From a virus, in IMG/VR virus record IMGVR_UViG_3300050821_004061, positions 1 through 49,410 of that record: a DNA stretch of 49,410 bases; one strand, 5' to 3'. The translations under genes and the position numbers were made by a program. The notes beneath the pieces are model-generated. The model had not been told where the DNA came from. It was given only the letters and a program-made list of their open reading frames with translations, and did no database searches. Of the stretch, positions 1 through 6,476 are shown one piece after another; within the stretch, counting starts at the first letter, position 1; the number at the start of each line of letters is the position of its first letter.

Positions 1-98
1 TGATCGTCGTAATCGATGTTGCCTTCGTACGCCTGCCGTATCGATTCGGTCATCGCTCCATCAATAAGGATATACTGTAAAGCAGTTGGCTCTTCGTC
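1..98. repeat. Terminal direct repeat, left copy (98 bp)
   Basis: Bases 1-98 are identical to 49313-49410. The repeat lies inside the helicase gene; joining the copies restores a single open frame (569 + 886 = 1455 bases, 485 codons). It is therefore the overlap left when a circular or circularly permuted genome is linearised by assembly, not a functional terminal repeat. Confidence 0.95.
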
Positions 99-569
99 AA
101 ATGATTCAAGCCAATCTCGTGCAAAAACTATTGGTGTTCCTGCTTTAATCCATTTATCAGGAACCCAACCATCCCGTTTGGCGTACCGAAGCCAACGGAG
201 TGTGTCGGCGAAATCCTCCCACGCCTCACCCTGCCGCGCTCGAGGGAGTTCGTCGATGAGGCGGCGCACAATATCTCCCATCTTCGCCGTATCGACCACA
301 AGCTTGCGGCCGCAGGCCTGAGCCCACACCCTATGCCCTAAGGCATTCATGGTGCGGCATTCAACGTGAGATGGAAGCCGCTTGGTCATCTCGTCCGCGA
401 TACGCTTGTTGAATGCAAGCGCGAGGATCGGGATGTTGGTTACAGCGTGGCAGATCATTTCGAGCGTTGTCGTTTTCGCCGCGCCGGCCAAGGCGTTAAC
501 GCAGAGATTCTCGGTGTGGGTGCGGGCGAAGTCGATAATTGCCTGCTGCTCTTCGGTTGGGTTATGCAC
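1..569 (-). CDS. SF1 (UvrD/Dda-like) DNA helicase, N-terminal part, continues at the right end
   Basis: N-terminal 190 or so codons of a 484-residue helicase interrupted by the window ends. It starts with GTG at 569, overlapping the upstream stop by 8 bases (GTGCATAA), with AAGGA about 8 bases upstream. Residues 4-9 (PTEEQQ) are a Q-motif and 27-35 (LAGAAKTTT) the Walker A loop of superfamily 1A helicases. Motif II (CDEVQ) and motif III follow in the segment at 48427-49410. The protein should unwind DNA with ATP during replication or recombination. It lies in the leftward early operon, after a run of small unknown genes. The family call is secure; the precise role is inferred. Confidence 0.93.
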   Translation of the reverse strand, partial: MHNPTEEQQAIIDFARTHTENLCVNALAGAAKTTTLEMICHAVTNIPILALAFNKRIADEMTKRLPSHVECRTMNALGHRVWAQACGRKLVVDTAKMGDIVRRLIDELPRARQGEAWEDFADTLRWLRYAKRDGWVPDKWIKAGTPIVFARDWLESFDEEPTALQYILIDGAMTESIRQAYEGNIDYDD

Positions 570-846
570 TTTGCATATCCTTCATTATAATTATTGAGGT
601 ATCTCCGGCAGTTAATTCAATACAGGTTGAATATTTTGGATCTAGCCACGGTCCTTTTGTGTCGGCTATTTTTTGTCTTAAAAACTCACCGCGATTTTCA
701 TCGCCTGCATCGTTGTGAGCTAATTCGCGCGCCTCTTTTTGGTTTTCAGCGCATATCACGAATCCAAAGCATTTATCGTACCAAGGATTCCACGGATTAT
801 CTGTTTCAGCATTTTCATCTATTAGACGTAGCAGCCAGAGCTTCAT
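562..846 (-). CDS. Conserved small phage protein, unknown function
   Basis: 94 residues. Starts at ATG 846, which overlaps the upstream stop as ATGA, and ends inside the helicase start, so it is translationally coupled on both sides. The sequence has the look of a recurrent phage early protein: N-terminal KLWLLR, a WNPWYDKCFGF stretch, a helix of the EAREL type, then WLDPKYSTC near the C-terminus. Two cysteines and many acidic residues, no membrane segment. I recognise the general pattern from other phage genomes but know no function. Confidence 0.8.
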   Translation of the reverse strand: MKLWLLRLIDENAETDNPWNPWYDKCFGFVICAENQKEARELAHNDAGDENRGEFLRQKIADTKGPWLDPKYSTCIELTAGDTSIIIMKDMQSA

Positions 847-1112
847 TGTACCCTCCCATGTGGCGAAATCACCGGTCCCGCTCTATCACACGCCTGCCGA
901 AACAGCATGATACATTGCTCGATACAACGTTGTTTAAACTGCTCGTTAGGGAACCGCTGGCCCCGAAGGTTTTCGCCCGCGTAGACCATTATCGCGGAGA
1001 CTATTGCATCGTCGCGAAAGGGGGTATGGGCGAGGGCGATGCGGAGGAGTGGAACGATACGGTTGATCTCGTCGGCGAATTGGGCGGCGTTGGCTGCGTC
1101 AGATGGGGGCAT
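843..1112 (-). CDS. Hypothetical protein
   Basis: 89 residues, helical and soluble. It overlaps its upstream neighbour by 14 bases and its downstream neighbour by 4 (ATGA), fitting the close packing of this operon. The sequence begins with PPSDAANAAQFADEINR and contains two cysteines (CIEQC) in a predicted helix. No domain recognised. The antisense frame is also open for 178 codons here, but lacks neighbours on that strand and a ribosome binding site. Confidence 0.72.
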   Translation of the reverse strand: MPPSDAANAAQFADEINRIVPLLRIALAHTPFRDDAIVSAIMVYAGENLRGQRFPNEQFKQRCIEQCIMLFRQACDRAGPVISPHGRVQ

Positions 1113-1614
1113 GTATATCTTCCTCTTTAGAGGGCTTGTTATATTTATTATAGATGCGGTCGCGAATTTCTTCTACCAGCGGGAGTGGGAGCGAATCGAC
1201 TGGCATCTTGTCATCGTGGAGATTCGACGCTACTTCCTCGTAAAAGAGTATATTTCTCGTGTGGCCGGCGGCGATTGCTTGTTCCCTAACTATCTCGGTA
1301 TTCAGATCGGAGCGAGTGCAGGCGCCGAGATTCTTACCAATTGCCTTCATACGCCAGTCGAAGACAGTAGCTTTGACATATATGCGCATTTCATCATCTA
1401 ATTCGCGGCGACGTTTCTTTTGCGTCTCTTGATCATGTTTAATTTCTCTCCGCTCGACATAACTCTCTTGGCCACTGTAATACAAAAAGCCTTTAGAGAG
1501 CAATTCGGTGATTAGTTCGTCGGCGTTTTCTTGCTTTCGCACTTGAGCGAGACGCGACGAGTACGTTTTGTATTTCTTTACGATGGCGGTTAGTTGTTCA
1601 TTAATCGACTGCAT
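1099..1614 (-). CDS. Hypothetical charged helical protein
   Basis: 171 residues from ATG 1614, chosen because AAGGAG lies 7 bases upstream; an in-frame start 30 bases earlier lacks one. It overlaps the end of the zinc-finger gene by 14 bases. The protein is rich in Lys, Arg and Glu and likely helical (QLTAIVKKYKTYSSRLAQ at the start; a basic QKKRRREL region mid-protein). It contains one CTRSD segment but no recognisable active site. It may bind nucleic acid given the basic patches; this is only inference. Confidence 0.75.
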   Translation of the reverse strand: MQSINEQLTAIVKKYKTYSSRLAQVRKQENADELITELLSKGFLYYSGQESYVERREIKHDQETQKKRRRELDDEMRIYVKATVFDWRMKAIGKNLGACTRSDLNTEIVREQAIAAGHTRNILFYEEVASNLHDDKMPVDSLPLPLVEEIRDRIYNKYNKPSKEEDIHAPI

Positions 1615-2191
1615 TGAGGATCTCCTTGAGGTTTGGGAATTCACCAGATTCGATGAGTTGACGGATAAAAGCGTGCATCCGCCTTTGTTTTACAGCTCGC
1701 ATTTTCGCATCGAGAACTTCCTGGAGATTGGGTAACTCACCGGACTCGACAAGCTGCCGAATGAAAGCACGTATTCGCTTTTCTTTCGCAGATCGTATTC
1801 TTTCTTTTTCAGGATTATTTTCACGCCAGCGTCTATGAACTTTACACTTACGTTCCATAACAATTGGATCGTGTTTTTCTTTGTCACGCCTACGCTTATC
1901 ATATTCTAATACTTTATCTCTGTTGTTTTCACGCCAACGCTTGTTTCTAGATACTGCATGTTCTTTGTTTTTTGCATACCATAATCTCTGAGTTAAGTTA
2001 TCGTACTCTTTATAGGTTCTATCGGTATTTCTACGATATTTTCTTTCTCTTATCTTTGAAATATCAAGGCATCTCCTGGAACAATATTTTTGGTTATGTA
2101 CTCTCTTTTTAAATTCTTTCTCACAAGTGAGACAACACGCATTCGGACCGAAAAGCCCTAACGCCTCAAGATCAATTTCTTCCGCTATCAC
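1601..2191 (-). CDS. Zinc-finger protein with duplicated C-terminal module
   Basis: 196 residues. Residues about 19-40 carry CLTC and YCSRRC, a CxxC...CxxxC zinc-ribbon of the kind found at the N-terminus of many phage HNH proteins. A long Arg/Lys-rich region follows with repeated WRENN segments. The C-terminus contains two copies of a 24-residue module (AFIRQLVESGELPNLQEVL and AFIRQLIESGEFPNLKEIL). No clear HNH residues are visible, so nuclease activity is unsupported. The gene is visibly more AT-rich than its neighbours, a sign of lateral arrival, yet is embedded in the operon with ATGA and 14-base overlaps. Probable DNA-binding protein. Confidence 0.78.
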   Translation of the reverse strand: MIAEEIDLEALGLFGPNACCLTCEKEFKKRVHNQKYCSRRCLDISKIRERKYRRNTDRTYKEYDNLTQRLWYAKNKEHAVSRNKRWRENNRDKVLEYDKRRRDKEKHDPIVMERKCKVHRRWRENNPEKERIRSAKEKRIRAFIRQLVESGELPNLQEVLDAKMRAVKQRRMHAFIRQLIESGEFPNLKEILNAVD

Positions 2192-2433
2192 AGCAGCTCC
2201 AAATCATTGAGGTCAACGGGAGATTTGTGTGTGGTCGGCGCGGGTGCTGGTGGGTGCCATATCCGCTCGATTTCGGATAAATCTGCCCATCGAGCGGGTA
2301 CGAAGCCGCAGAGTTCTCGCGCCGCATTAAACACCGCGATAGAGCCATCACGCAGCGGCAGCAGCATGATGATATCGTTGCTGTACCGCCGCGATAGGGC
2401 CTCTTGAACGCGTGGGTCAGTCGCGGGGTTCAT
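2188..2433 (-). CDS. Hypothetical protein
   Basis: 81 residues from ATG 2433 (NPATDPRVQEALSRRYSND), a start that gives a 17-base overlap with the upstream gene; longer in-frame starts would bury most of that gene. The central part reads as a small beta-rich domain (IIMLLPLRDGSIAVFNAAREL) followed by a proline-rich segment and an acidic tail LNDLELL. Overlaps the zinc-finger gene start as ATGA. Function unknown. Confidence 0.72.
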   Translation of the reverse strand: MNPATDPRVQEALSRRYSNDIIMLLPLRDGSIAVFNAARELCGFVPARWADLSEIERIWHPPAPAPTTHKSPVDLNDLELL

Positions 2434-2623
2434 CGCCGAGCGATCCATAAATTTGGGTGTCGAGCGCAATATCGTCGCGACGTGCTTCTTCGCATCCAAT
2501 TTTCCCGTCCACGAACATCTGAATTCGCGTATCAAGAGCCGTTAATTTCCGCAACAAATTAGTTCTTTGGGCGAGCATATCGCGTAAGGTGCTATCGCGC
2601 GCAATGGCTTGCTGCCGTTCCAT
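2417..2623 (-). CDS. Small coiled-coil protein, unknown
   Basis: 68 residues from ATG 2623, chosen over the ATG at 2644 because AAAGGAG sits 9 bases upstream of the later start (the earlier ATG has none and precedes the site). Sequence is helical with a leucine-rich heptad-like region (MLAQRTNLLRKLTALDTRIQ). No catalytic motif. Likely a small accessory or adaptor protein; function unknown. The 77 bases upstream to the next stop show no feature I can support. Confidence 0.7.
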   Translation of the reverse strand: MERQQAIARDSTLRDMLAQRTNLLRKLTALDTRIQMFVDGKIGCEEARRDDIALDTQIYGSLGDEPRD

Positions 2624-2700
2624 AATTCGGCTCCTTTCACTCATTCAACACCTCTAACACACCCAAAAGCCCAACCGCACGGATCGAGCTTTAAGCTGTG

Positions 2701-3060
2701 TTAGAACGTAATGTCGTCCGCTCGTGGTGTGGTGGCAATACCATCGATATTGTGGCGATCATCGGTGAGGGCGCGCATAGAGGAGGCGATCCGCGCCTCC
2801 TCTCGATCCTGATATCCGAGGCGACGGTACACCTCATCCATCACTATTTCGAGATCTGAACCCTTAATCGTTTCGCCGTAGGTCGAACCCGGATTGCATT
2901 GGATTTCCCACTTTGGTGTCTCGCCGAATGTGACGATGAGATGGAGGCGGGAATCTTTGTACTTCGGCCAACCCATCTGTTGATGTAGTCGCGCCAACTC
3001 GTCGCGGAACGATTCGGCAACGGCGGCGATTTGTGCTTTGGTGGCGAGTGGTTTACGCAT
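2701..3060 (-). CDS. Hypothetical protein
   Basis: 119 residues. Two ATGs in tandem (3063, 3060); the second has the better distance to GGAGGG. The N-terminal half is helical (TKAQIAAVAESFRDELARLH), then a beta segment LHLIVTFGETPKWEIQC, a GETIKGSDLEIVMDEVYRRLGY helix and a polar C-terminus. The layout resembles small phage proteins of unknown function that follow one another in early operons. No assignable activity. Confidence 0.72.
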   Translation of the reverse strand: MRKPLATKAQIAAVAESFRDELARLHQQMGWPKYKDSRLHLIVTFGETPKWEIQCNPGSTYGETIKGSDLEIVMDEVYRRLGYQDREEARIASSMRALTDDRHNIDGIATTPRADDITF

Positions 3061-3113
3061 CATTACCCTCCATTATCTGGCGCCAGGATCGGAGCCAGGA
3101 GATTAACACGGGA

Positions 3114-3515
3114 TTAGAGGCCGGCAGCGGCCAGTGTGTCGGCGTATTCCTTCCGTTGTATTCGCTTCGCATCGGCGTTCAATCGGCGCTTGCGTTGTGC
3201 GTCGGCTTTATTCCGAACGCGATCGCCCGCCTGTTTCACGAGTTCATCCCATTTAGTGGGCTCATGACCGTTGACCTTTGCACCCTCTTTCAATGCCAGC
3301 GCTACAGTGTCAATATCGTATTGCACCGGAGCGGCCTCGGTGCCGACAGTCATTGGCCGCTTCCGTTTAATACTGTCGGCGCGGTGCTGCAGCGTCAACA
3401 TGAGTTGGATTGGAGAGTCGTACATCACGAGTTGTCGATCTGGGAACCGTACCATGATCTTGTCGCCTTCGAGCCAGATAGCTACGGCGTGGGAGGGTGC
3501 GTCGATCGAGATCAT
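3114..3515 (-). CDS. Hypothetical protein with basic C-terminal helix
   Basis: 133 residues. Starts at ATG 3515, overlapping the upstream stop as ATGA. The first 35 residues form likely beta strands (HAVAIWLEGDKIMVRFPDR), followed by a predicted long basic helix (KADAQRKRRLNADAKRIQRKEY). The basic tail could contact DNA or RNA; no known domain recognised. Encoded in the small-gene run started by the promoter at 3937-3965. Confidence 0.72.
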   Translation of the reverse strand: MISIDAPSHAVAIWLEGDKIMVRFPDRQLVMYDSPIQLMLTLQHRADSIKRKRPMTVGTEAAPVQYDIDTVALALKEGAKVNGHEPTKWDELVKQAGDRVRNKADAQRKRRLNADAKRIQRKEYADTLAAAGL

Positions 3516-3706
3516 CGCCGAAACCTCCGGCGCATGGACCGCCGACGCATCGAGCGATCCGATTGAAAATCCTCGCGATCCCTAATCGCCAACCCGTATT
3601 CATCTGGATCTGGCGTTGTTGCGACTGCCTCGCGCCAGTCAATATCAAAGTCGAATCCCTCGATGTATTGGCCGCCAATTGGCGGTGTGACCCACTTGTG
3701 TTTCAT
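3512..3706 (-). CDS. Hypothetical small protein
   Basis: 64 residues from ATG 3706, chosen because it gives ATGA overlap with the preceding gene; a longer frame up to 3832 would lie across that gene. Contains IEGFDFDIDWREAV and an Arg-rich C-terminus with two RSMRRR repeats. Ends as ATGA with the following gene. Unknown function. Confidence 0.65.
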   Translation of the reverse strand: MKHKWVTPPIGGQYIEGFDFDIDWREAVATTPDPDEYGLAIRDREDFQSDRSMRRRSMRRRFRR

Positions 3707-3915
3707 CGCGTTTCTCCCTGGATGGTAAAATGTGGCACCCGCACGCGGACGTTTGGTCCTGACCTCGTAATCATCAATTGTCGCATCTCGGGGGCGTGGC
3801 GGCGAATGTAGTTGTGGGCGCGGAACACCCAATTCTTCGCCTCGACATGATCGCCGAATGAGAGCGTGATAGGCTCGGTGAGGGCGCGGCCGAGAATATC
3901 GGGGACTTCATGCAT
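3703..3915 (-). CDS. First gene of the small-gene operon, unknown function
   Basis: 70 residues from ATG 3915. The alternative ATG at 3927 would be almost leaderless, because the promoter at 3937-3965 predicts transcription from about 3930; ATG 3915 has GGAG 6 bases upstream. The protein has PITLSFGDHVEAKNWVFRAHNYIRRHAPEM followed by two strands (MITRSGPNVRVRVPHF, split here by residue limits), a small alpha/beta fold. No known family recognised. Confidence 0.7.
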   Translation of the reverse strand: MHEVPDILGRALTEPITLSFGDHVEAKNWVFRAHNYIRRHAPEMRQLMITRSGPNVRVRVPHFTIQGETR

Positions 3916-3936
3916 TGGGTGCTCCATTTACCACGT

Positions 3937-3965
3937 ATTGTATCATTGTCCGTTGTCAATGTCAA
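3937..3965 (-). promoter_or_regulatory. Sigma70-type promoter (TTGACA-17-TACAAT)
   Basis: On the minus strand TTGACA (3965-3960) and TACAAT (3942-3937) are separated by exactly 17 bases, near-perfect consensus. It lies between the stop of the gene at 3975 and the start at 3915 and should drive the leftward operon. A second TTGACA begins inside the spacer, followed by ACGGACAATG, a string shared with the promoter at 5637-5665, perhaps a regulator site. Confidence 0.85.
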
Positions 3966-3974
3966 GTGCCATAT

Positions 3975-4475
3975 TCAGCATTCATCGTCCAACAATGAGA
4001 GTGGTTTGTTGGGGTTGAATTTCTCGCGTGGTGGCCGCGTTGTACCATCCGACGCTATTGGTGTCCACGTTTTGGTCTCATGCTCTTTATACGGATTAGG
4101 TATCTCGAACGGTTCGATTTGCATTGGTTCGCCATCGAGTGTTTTAACCGATTTATAAGGCATACCACGCATCTCTACGAGCACGATACTGTCCCGCCGT
4201 TTAAAGATTAAATCGTCGAAGTCGGATTTGAGGTAATAGAGATTATTACGAAGCGACAGCTCCATTTCTCTGTCGGCGGCGACATAGGGTAATTCGCGCC
4301 GACATGCTGCGTCGTGGTTTATCTTACGATCCAAGATACGGAATTGATTCATTCGTTGTACGAGTTTTATCGCGGCGGCTGTTGATCCCGCATCAACCTG
4401 ACAGCCGCCGCGATGAAGCGCCGACATCAACAACGGCGTTATATCTTTGTACGCCTGTGGTCCTTTGAGTGGCAT
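3975..4475 (-). CDS. Hypothetical protein
   Basis: 166 residues, with GGAG 9 bases upstream of ATG 4475 and its own promoter candidate at 4502-4531. N-terminal half is helical (ITPLLMSALHRGGCQVDAGSTA), the middle contains strands (SIVLVEMRGMPYKSV) and the C-terminus is Pro/Lys-rich and polar, ending LLDDEC. It is the only gene between two promoter-containing gaps, so it is probably separately regulated. No family recognised. Confidence 0.75.
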   Translation of the reverse strand: MPLKGPQAYKDITPLLMSALHRGGCQVDAGSTAAAIKLVQRMNQFRILDRKINHDAACRRELPYVAADREMELSLRNNLYYLKSDFDDLIFKRRDSIVLVEMRGMPYKSVKTLDGEPMQIEPFEIPNPYKEHETKTWTPIASDGTTRPPREKFNPNKPLSLLDDEC

Positions 4476-4501
4476 GTGTATCCTCCGTTATCAATATATC
4501 C

Positions 4502-4531
4502 ATGTTATCATGTGGTCCAATACCGCGTCAA
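4502..4531 (-). promoter_or_regulatory. Promoter candidate (TTGACG-18-TAACAT)
   Basis: Minus-strand TTGACG at 4531-4526 and TAACAT at 4507-4502 with an 18-base spacer, 27 bases upstream of the start at 4475. A weaker match than the promoters at 3.9 and 5.6 kb but correctly placed. Confidence 0.55.
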
Positions 4532-4566
4532 CATCCTTGTATGGTCTCTGTGTGCGCGTCTGCTGT

Positions 4567-4690
4567 CCTAAAATCTAGTAAGTGAATTGATGGGTGTCTC
4601 CCCCCTGTTCTAGCTTCTAATAAAAAAAAAAAAATAAAAAACCAATTTGAGATACCCCTAGACCCCTTTCTTCGATTACTAGATTTTAGG
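4567..4690. repeat. 15-bp perfect inverted repeat pair
   Basis: CCTAAAATCTAGTAA at 4567-4581 is the exact reverse complement of 4676-4690; 94 bases lie between, including the A/T tract. Too far apart for a simple terminator; could extrude as a large stem-loop or bind a protein at both ends. Confidence 0.9.
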
Positions 4691-4752
4691 GGAGCTGTGG
4701 CGAATGGAGAGGGAGCTGGGCAGGGGAGCGGCGTGGTATTGAGGGAGTGGTA

Positions 4753-4801
4753 GAGGATATGTGTGTATTGGTTGACCATCAACGTATACACACATATCCT
4801 C
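4753..4801. promoter_or_regulatory. 49-bp palindrome with symmetric promoter-like elements
   Basis: Arms 4753-4767 and 4787-4801 are perfect 15-base reverse complements (GAGGATATGTGTGTA), and inside them GTTGA-CCA-TCAAC forms a second short stem. On the plus strand TTGACC and TATCCT are 17 bases apart; on the minus strand TTGATG and TATCCT are also 17 apart. Both promoter-like pairs are thus built from the same symmetric element, as expected of an operator overlapping divergent start sites. The minus-direction pair has no downstream gene until 4475. Confidence 0.7.
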
Positions 4802-4842
4802 CATCGAATTGGGCAGTTTATCGCCGTGCCCAGGGCGTCGTG

Positions 4843-5376
4843 TCACACCATCGCGGTTTCGTCGGCCTTGTCCCGTTCGGCCACAATGCGCTTGGCTGCC
4901 GTCATGACCTTCGGATTGGCGACGAGCCATGTGTCGATATAACTCTCGACGGTATGATCCAGCTTGCGTTCGACAATCCGCGCCATGACTGCACGCCCAA
5001 ACTTATCCGTACCCTTCTTCGGCCAGTGACCAATCGACTTCATCTGTTCCTCGATCTTCTCACGCGCGATCCGATACGCCTCACGCTCCACCGGATCAAC
5101 CGGCTCTGCAGCCGACCCATTCCGCACCCGCAACTCGCCAGCGTATAACGCATCGAGCCGCTTTTGTACCTTCGCGACGATTTGATCGGTTGGGAGCGTG
5201 TTGCCGTCGTCGTCGGTCTTGTCGGCCATTGCGTCGTTGAGGATTTGGCGCAGGCCATACATGTAGACGTGCTGTTCGACGGTATCATTGAACCGATCGA
5301 CATCCACGGCCATTGAGCCATATTTGCCGCCACGCCCCAACGGGACTGTAACCTGTGTCGTACCGTTAACGATCAT
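4843..5376 (-). CDS. Conserved phage protein, unknown; possible relative of the gene at 47051-47554
   Basis: 177 residues from ATG 5376, which has GGAG 6 bases upstream; the ATG at 5388 does not. The protein has a pattern I recognise from many phage early regions: VPL near the start, YGLRQILNDAMADKT, a QKRLDALYAGELRVR segment, then DPVEREAYRIAREKIEEQ and GTDKFGRAV. Entirely helical, charged, no membrane segment. Its order of motifs (RQI..., RxGSA, DP[VL]E[RK]E...) parallels the protein at 47051-47554. Function of the family unknown to me. It ends immediately before the palindrome region. Confidence 0.82.
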   Translation of the reverse strand: MIVNGTTQVTVPLGRGGKYGSMAVDVDRFNDTVEQHVYMYGLRQILNDAMADKTDDDGNTLPTDQIVAKVQKRLDALYAGELRVRNGSAAEPVDPVEREAYRIAREKIEEQMKSIGHWPKKGTDKFGRAVMARIVERKLDHTVESYIDTWLVANPKVMTAAKRIVAERDKADETAMV

Positions 5377-5445
5377 CGTGTTCTCCATCGCGTTACGCCA
5401 CGGTGCCTCATCAGCAACCGATACGTGGCCTACGGCTGGACCGGA

Positions 5446-5607
5446 TTACTCCGGTTTCGGCGCCAATTTCGCCCGCATACGCTCGACACGCTCGCGCATC
5501 TCACGCTCCTCGCGTTCACGTTCCGCCCCCTCGCGTCGCTCGCGTGTTACGTTTTCGCGTTGCAGATTGCGTGACGTGTAGAACGCCCGCCGTGATCCAT
5601 ACCGCAT
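5446..5607 (-). CDS. Small Arg/Glu-rich protein, first early gene
   Basis: 53 residues, short and easily missed. ATG 5607 has a full GGAGG 6 bases upstream and lies 30 bases downstream of a strong promoter (5637-5665). The protein begins RYGSRRAFYTSRNLQ and continues as an almost uninterrupted charged helix (RERREGAEREREEREMRERV) ending KLAPKPE. As the first gene after the promoter it is likely made very early and abundantly; the alternating charge suggests a single alpha-helix or nucleic-acid/protein binder. Function unknown. Confidence 0.75.
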   Translation of the reverse strand: MRYGSRRAFYTSRNLQRENVTRERREGAEREREEREMRERVERMRAKLAPKPE

Positions 5608-5636
5608 AACCAACCTCCATCAATCATCGTGAGAGC

Positions 5637-5665
5637 ATCATACCGCCGCCATTGCCCGTTGTCAA
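5637..5665 (-). promoter_or_regulatory. Strong early sigma70 promoter (TTGACA-17-TATGAT)
   Basis: Minus-strand TTGACA (5665-5660), 17-base spacer, TATGAT (5642-5637). Transcription would start near 5630, leaving a 23-base leader with GGAGG before ATG 5607. The -35 box runs into ACGGGCAATGG, shared with the promoter at 3.9 kb. AT-rich sequence upstream (ATTTATTTTG) could act as an UP element. Confidence 0.88.
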
Positions 5666-5878
5666 AATAAATTGTGTAACAACCCTCGAAAAATTGTAAC
5701 GGCTCGAGTGGCATTTTCGCCGCACCGGGGCCGAGATGGACGATACCCCCACTCGCTAAATTTGTGCGAGTTTGGGACTTAATACACACTCACTCACACC
5801 ACATCGATACAGCGGCGTGTGTATCCTCAAGGGAACATCATTGACATGCCGGCGTTCCTATGGTACACAGGAGGCGTT
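5666..5878. other. Divergent intergenic region between early and late units
   Basis: No gene is supported here. It contains an inverted repeat ATACACAC (5782-5789) / GTGTGTAT (5817-5824) spaced by 27 bases, the same core as in the palindromes at 4753-4801 and 47587-47606. The late-direction promoter is not obvious: TATCCT at 5822-5827 lacks a good -35, and TTGACA at 5841-5846 would start transcription only a few bases before the first late gene. Late expression may need an activator. Confidence 0.6.
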
Positions 5879-6379
5879 ATGGCATTAGATCTTGAAATCG
5901 CCGGCGAGAGTCGGCCCCTCACCGAATCCGATCTGTTGGAGGAAACGGTCGCCGCGCCGCCAACCGTCAAACGGCTCCGCGATTCGCATCACGCCCTCGC
6001 CCGCGCCATCGCCTCCGGTCTCACTCCGCAGCAAGCATCATTGGCAACGGGGTACAGTATCTCCCGTATCTCGATCCTCCAGCGCGATCCATCGTTCCGC
6101 GACCTCATGGCGCATTACGAGCGGACGCACGACGAAGCGATTCTCGACCTCGAGGGCCGTATCGTCGGCCTCGCCGCCGACCTGATGCAGGAATTGCGGG
6201 AGCGGCTTGAGGACAACCCGGAAACGATCGATAACGAGACACTGGGGAAAGTGACCAAGGATATGCTAGATCGCGCAGGGTATGCGCCGATCACGCGCTC
6301 CATTTCGATTAATAAATCGGTCGGGATTGGGGAGCGGCTCGATCGATTGAATCAGCGGAGGCGGGATGATGCGGTGTAA
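5879..6379 (+). CDS. terS: Terminase small subunit (probable)
   Basis: 166 residues from ATG 5879 with GGAGG 4 bases upstream; an upstream in-frame ATG at 5819 has no site. Residues about 45-80 (ASGLTPQQASLATGYSIS, then RISILQRDPSF) match the DNA-binding helix-turn-helix of small terminases: a recognition helix followed by a FRDLM helix. The C-terminal half is acidic and helical. It is the first late gene, two small genes ahead of the large terminase. The small subunit recognises packaging sites and stimulates the motor. Length fits the family. Confidence 0.8.
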   Translation: MALDLEIAGESRPLTESDLLEETVAAPPTVKRLRDSHHALARAIASGLTPQQASLATGYSISRISILQRDPSFRDLMAHYERTHDEAILDLEGRIVGLAADLMQELRERLEDNPETIDNETLGKVTKDMLDRAGYAPITRSISINKSVGIGERLDRLNQRRRDDAV

Positions 6380-6476
6380 CTCTGGCTTCGACCCGGATAC
6401 AATCGTCGCCGCGATCGCAGTGGTTTGCGTCTTTATCGTGTTTATGATACTCAAATCGTGGGCGGGGGATTATTGA
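6369..6476 (+). CDS. Tiny single-membrane-segment protein
   Basis: 35 residues. ATG 6369 has GGAGG 7 bases upstream and the stop overlaps the next ATG as TGATG. A short N-terminus with acidic residues is followed by one strongly hydrophobic helix (IVAAIAVVCVFIVFMIL) and KSWAGDY. Its position between terminase genes is not typical of holins, so the role is open. Too short for most gene finders. Confidence 0.55.
   Translation: MRCNSGFDPDTIVAAIAVVCVFIVFMILKSWAGDY

Larger units (their letters stand above)
4532..4842. other. Main non-coding control region (candidate origin or regulator site)
   Basis: Part of the longest gene-free stretch (4476-4842). It holds a 15-base inverted repeat (arms 4567-4581 and 4676-4690), an almost pure A tract on the plus strand around 4621-4640, a G-rich purine run at about 4690-4755, and a 49-base palindrome (4753-4801). 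No credible reading frame with a ribosome binding site is present. A tract plus inverted repeats between early genes is what a phage replication origin or a regulatory hub can look like; function is inference. Confidence 0.6.

Noticed and set aside
594-1130. 178-codon plus-strand frame
   Set aside because: Antisense to three coupled genes; no ribosome binding site and composition is unlike protein.
5547-5789. 80-codon leftward frame (GTG start) containing FDNGQWRRYDAL
   Set aside because: It runs through the strong promoter at 5637-5665, overlaps the small gene at 5446-5607 by 61 bases, and has no ribosome binding site.
5841-5869. TTGACA-17-TACACA as late promoter
   Set aside because: Would start transcription about 3 bases before the terminase start, cutting off its ribosome binding site.
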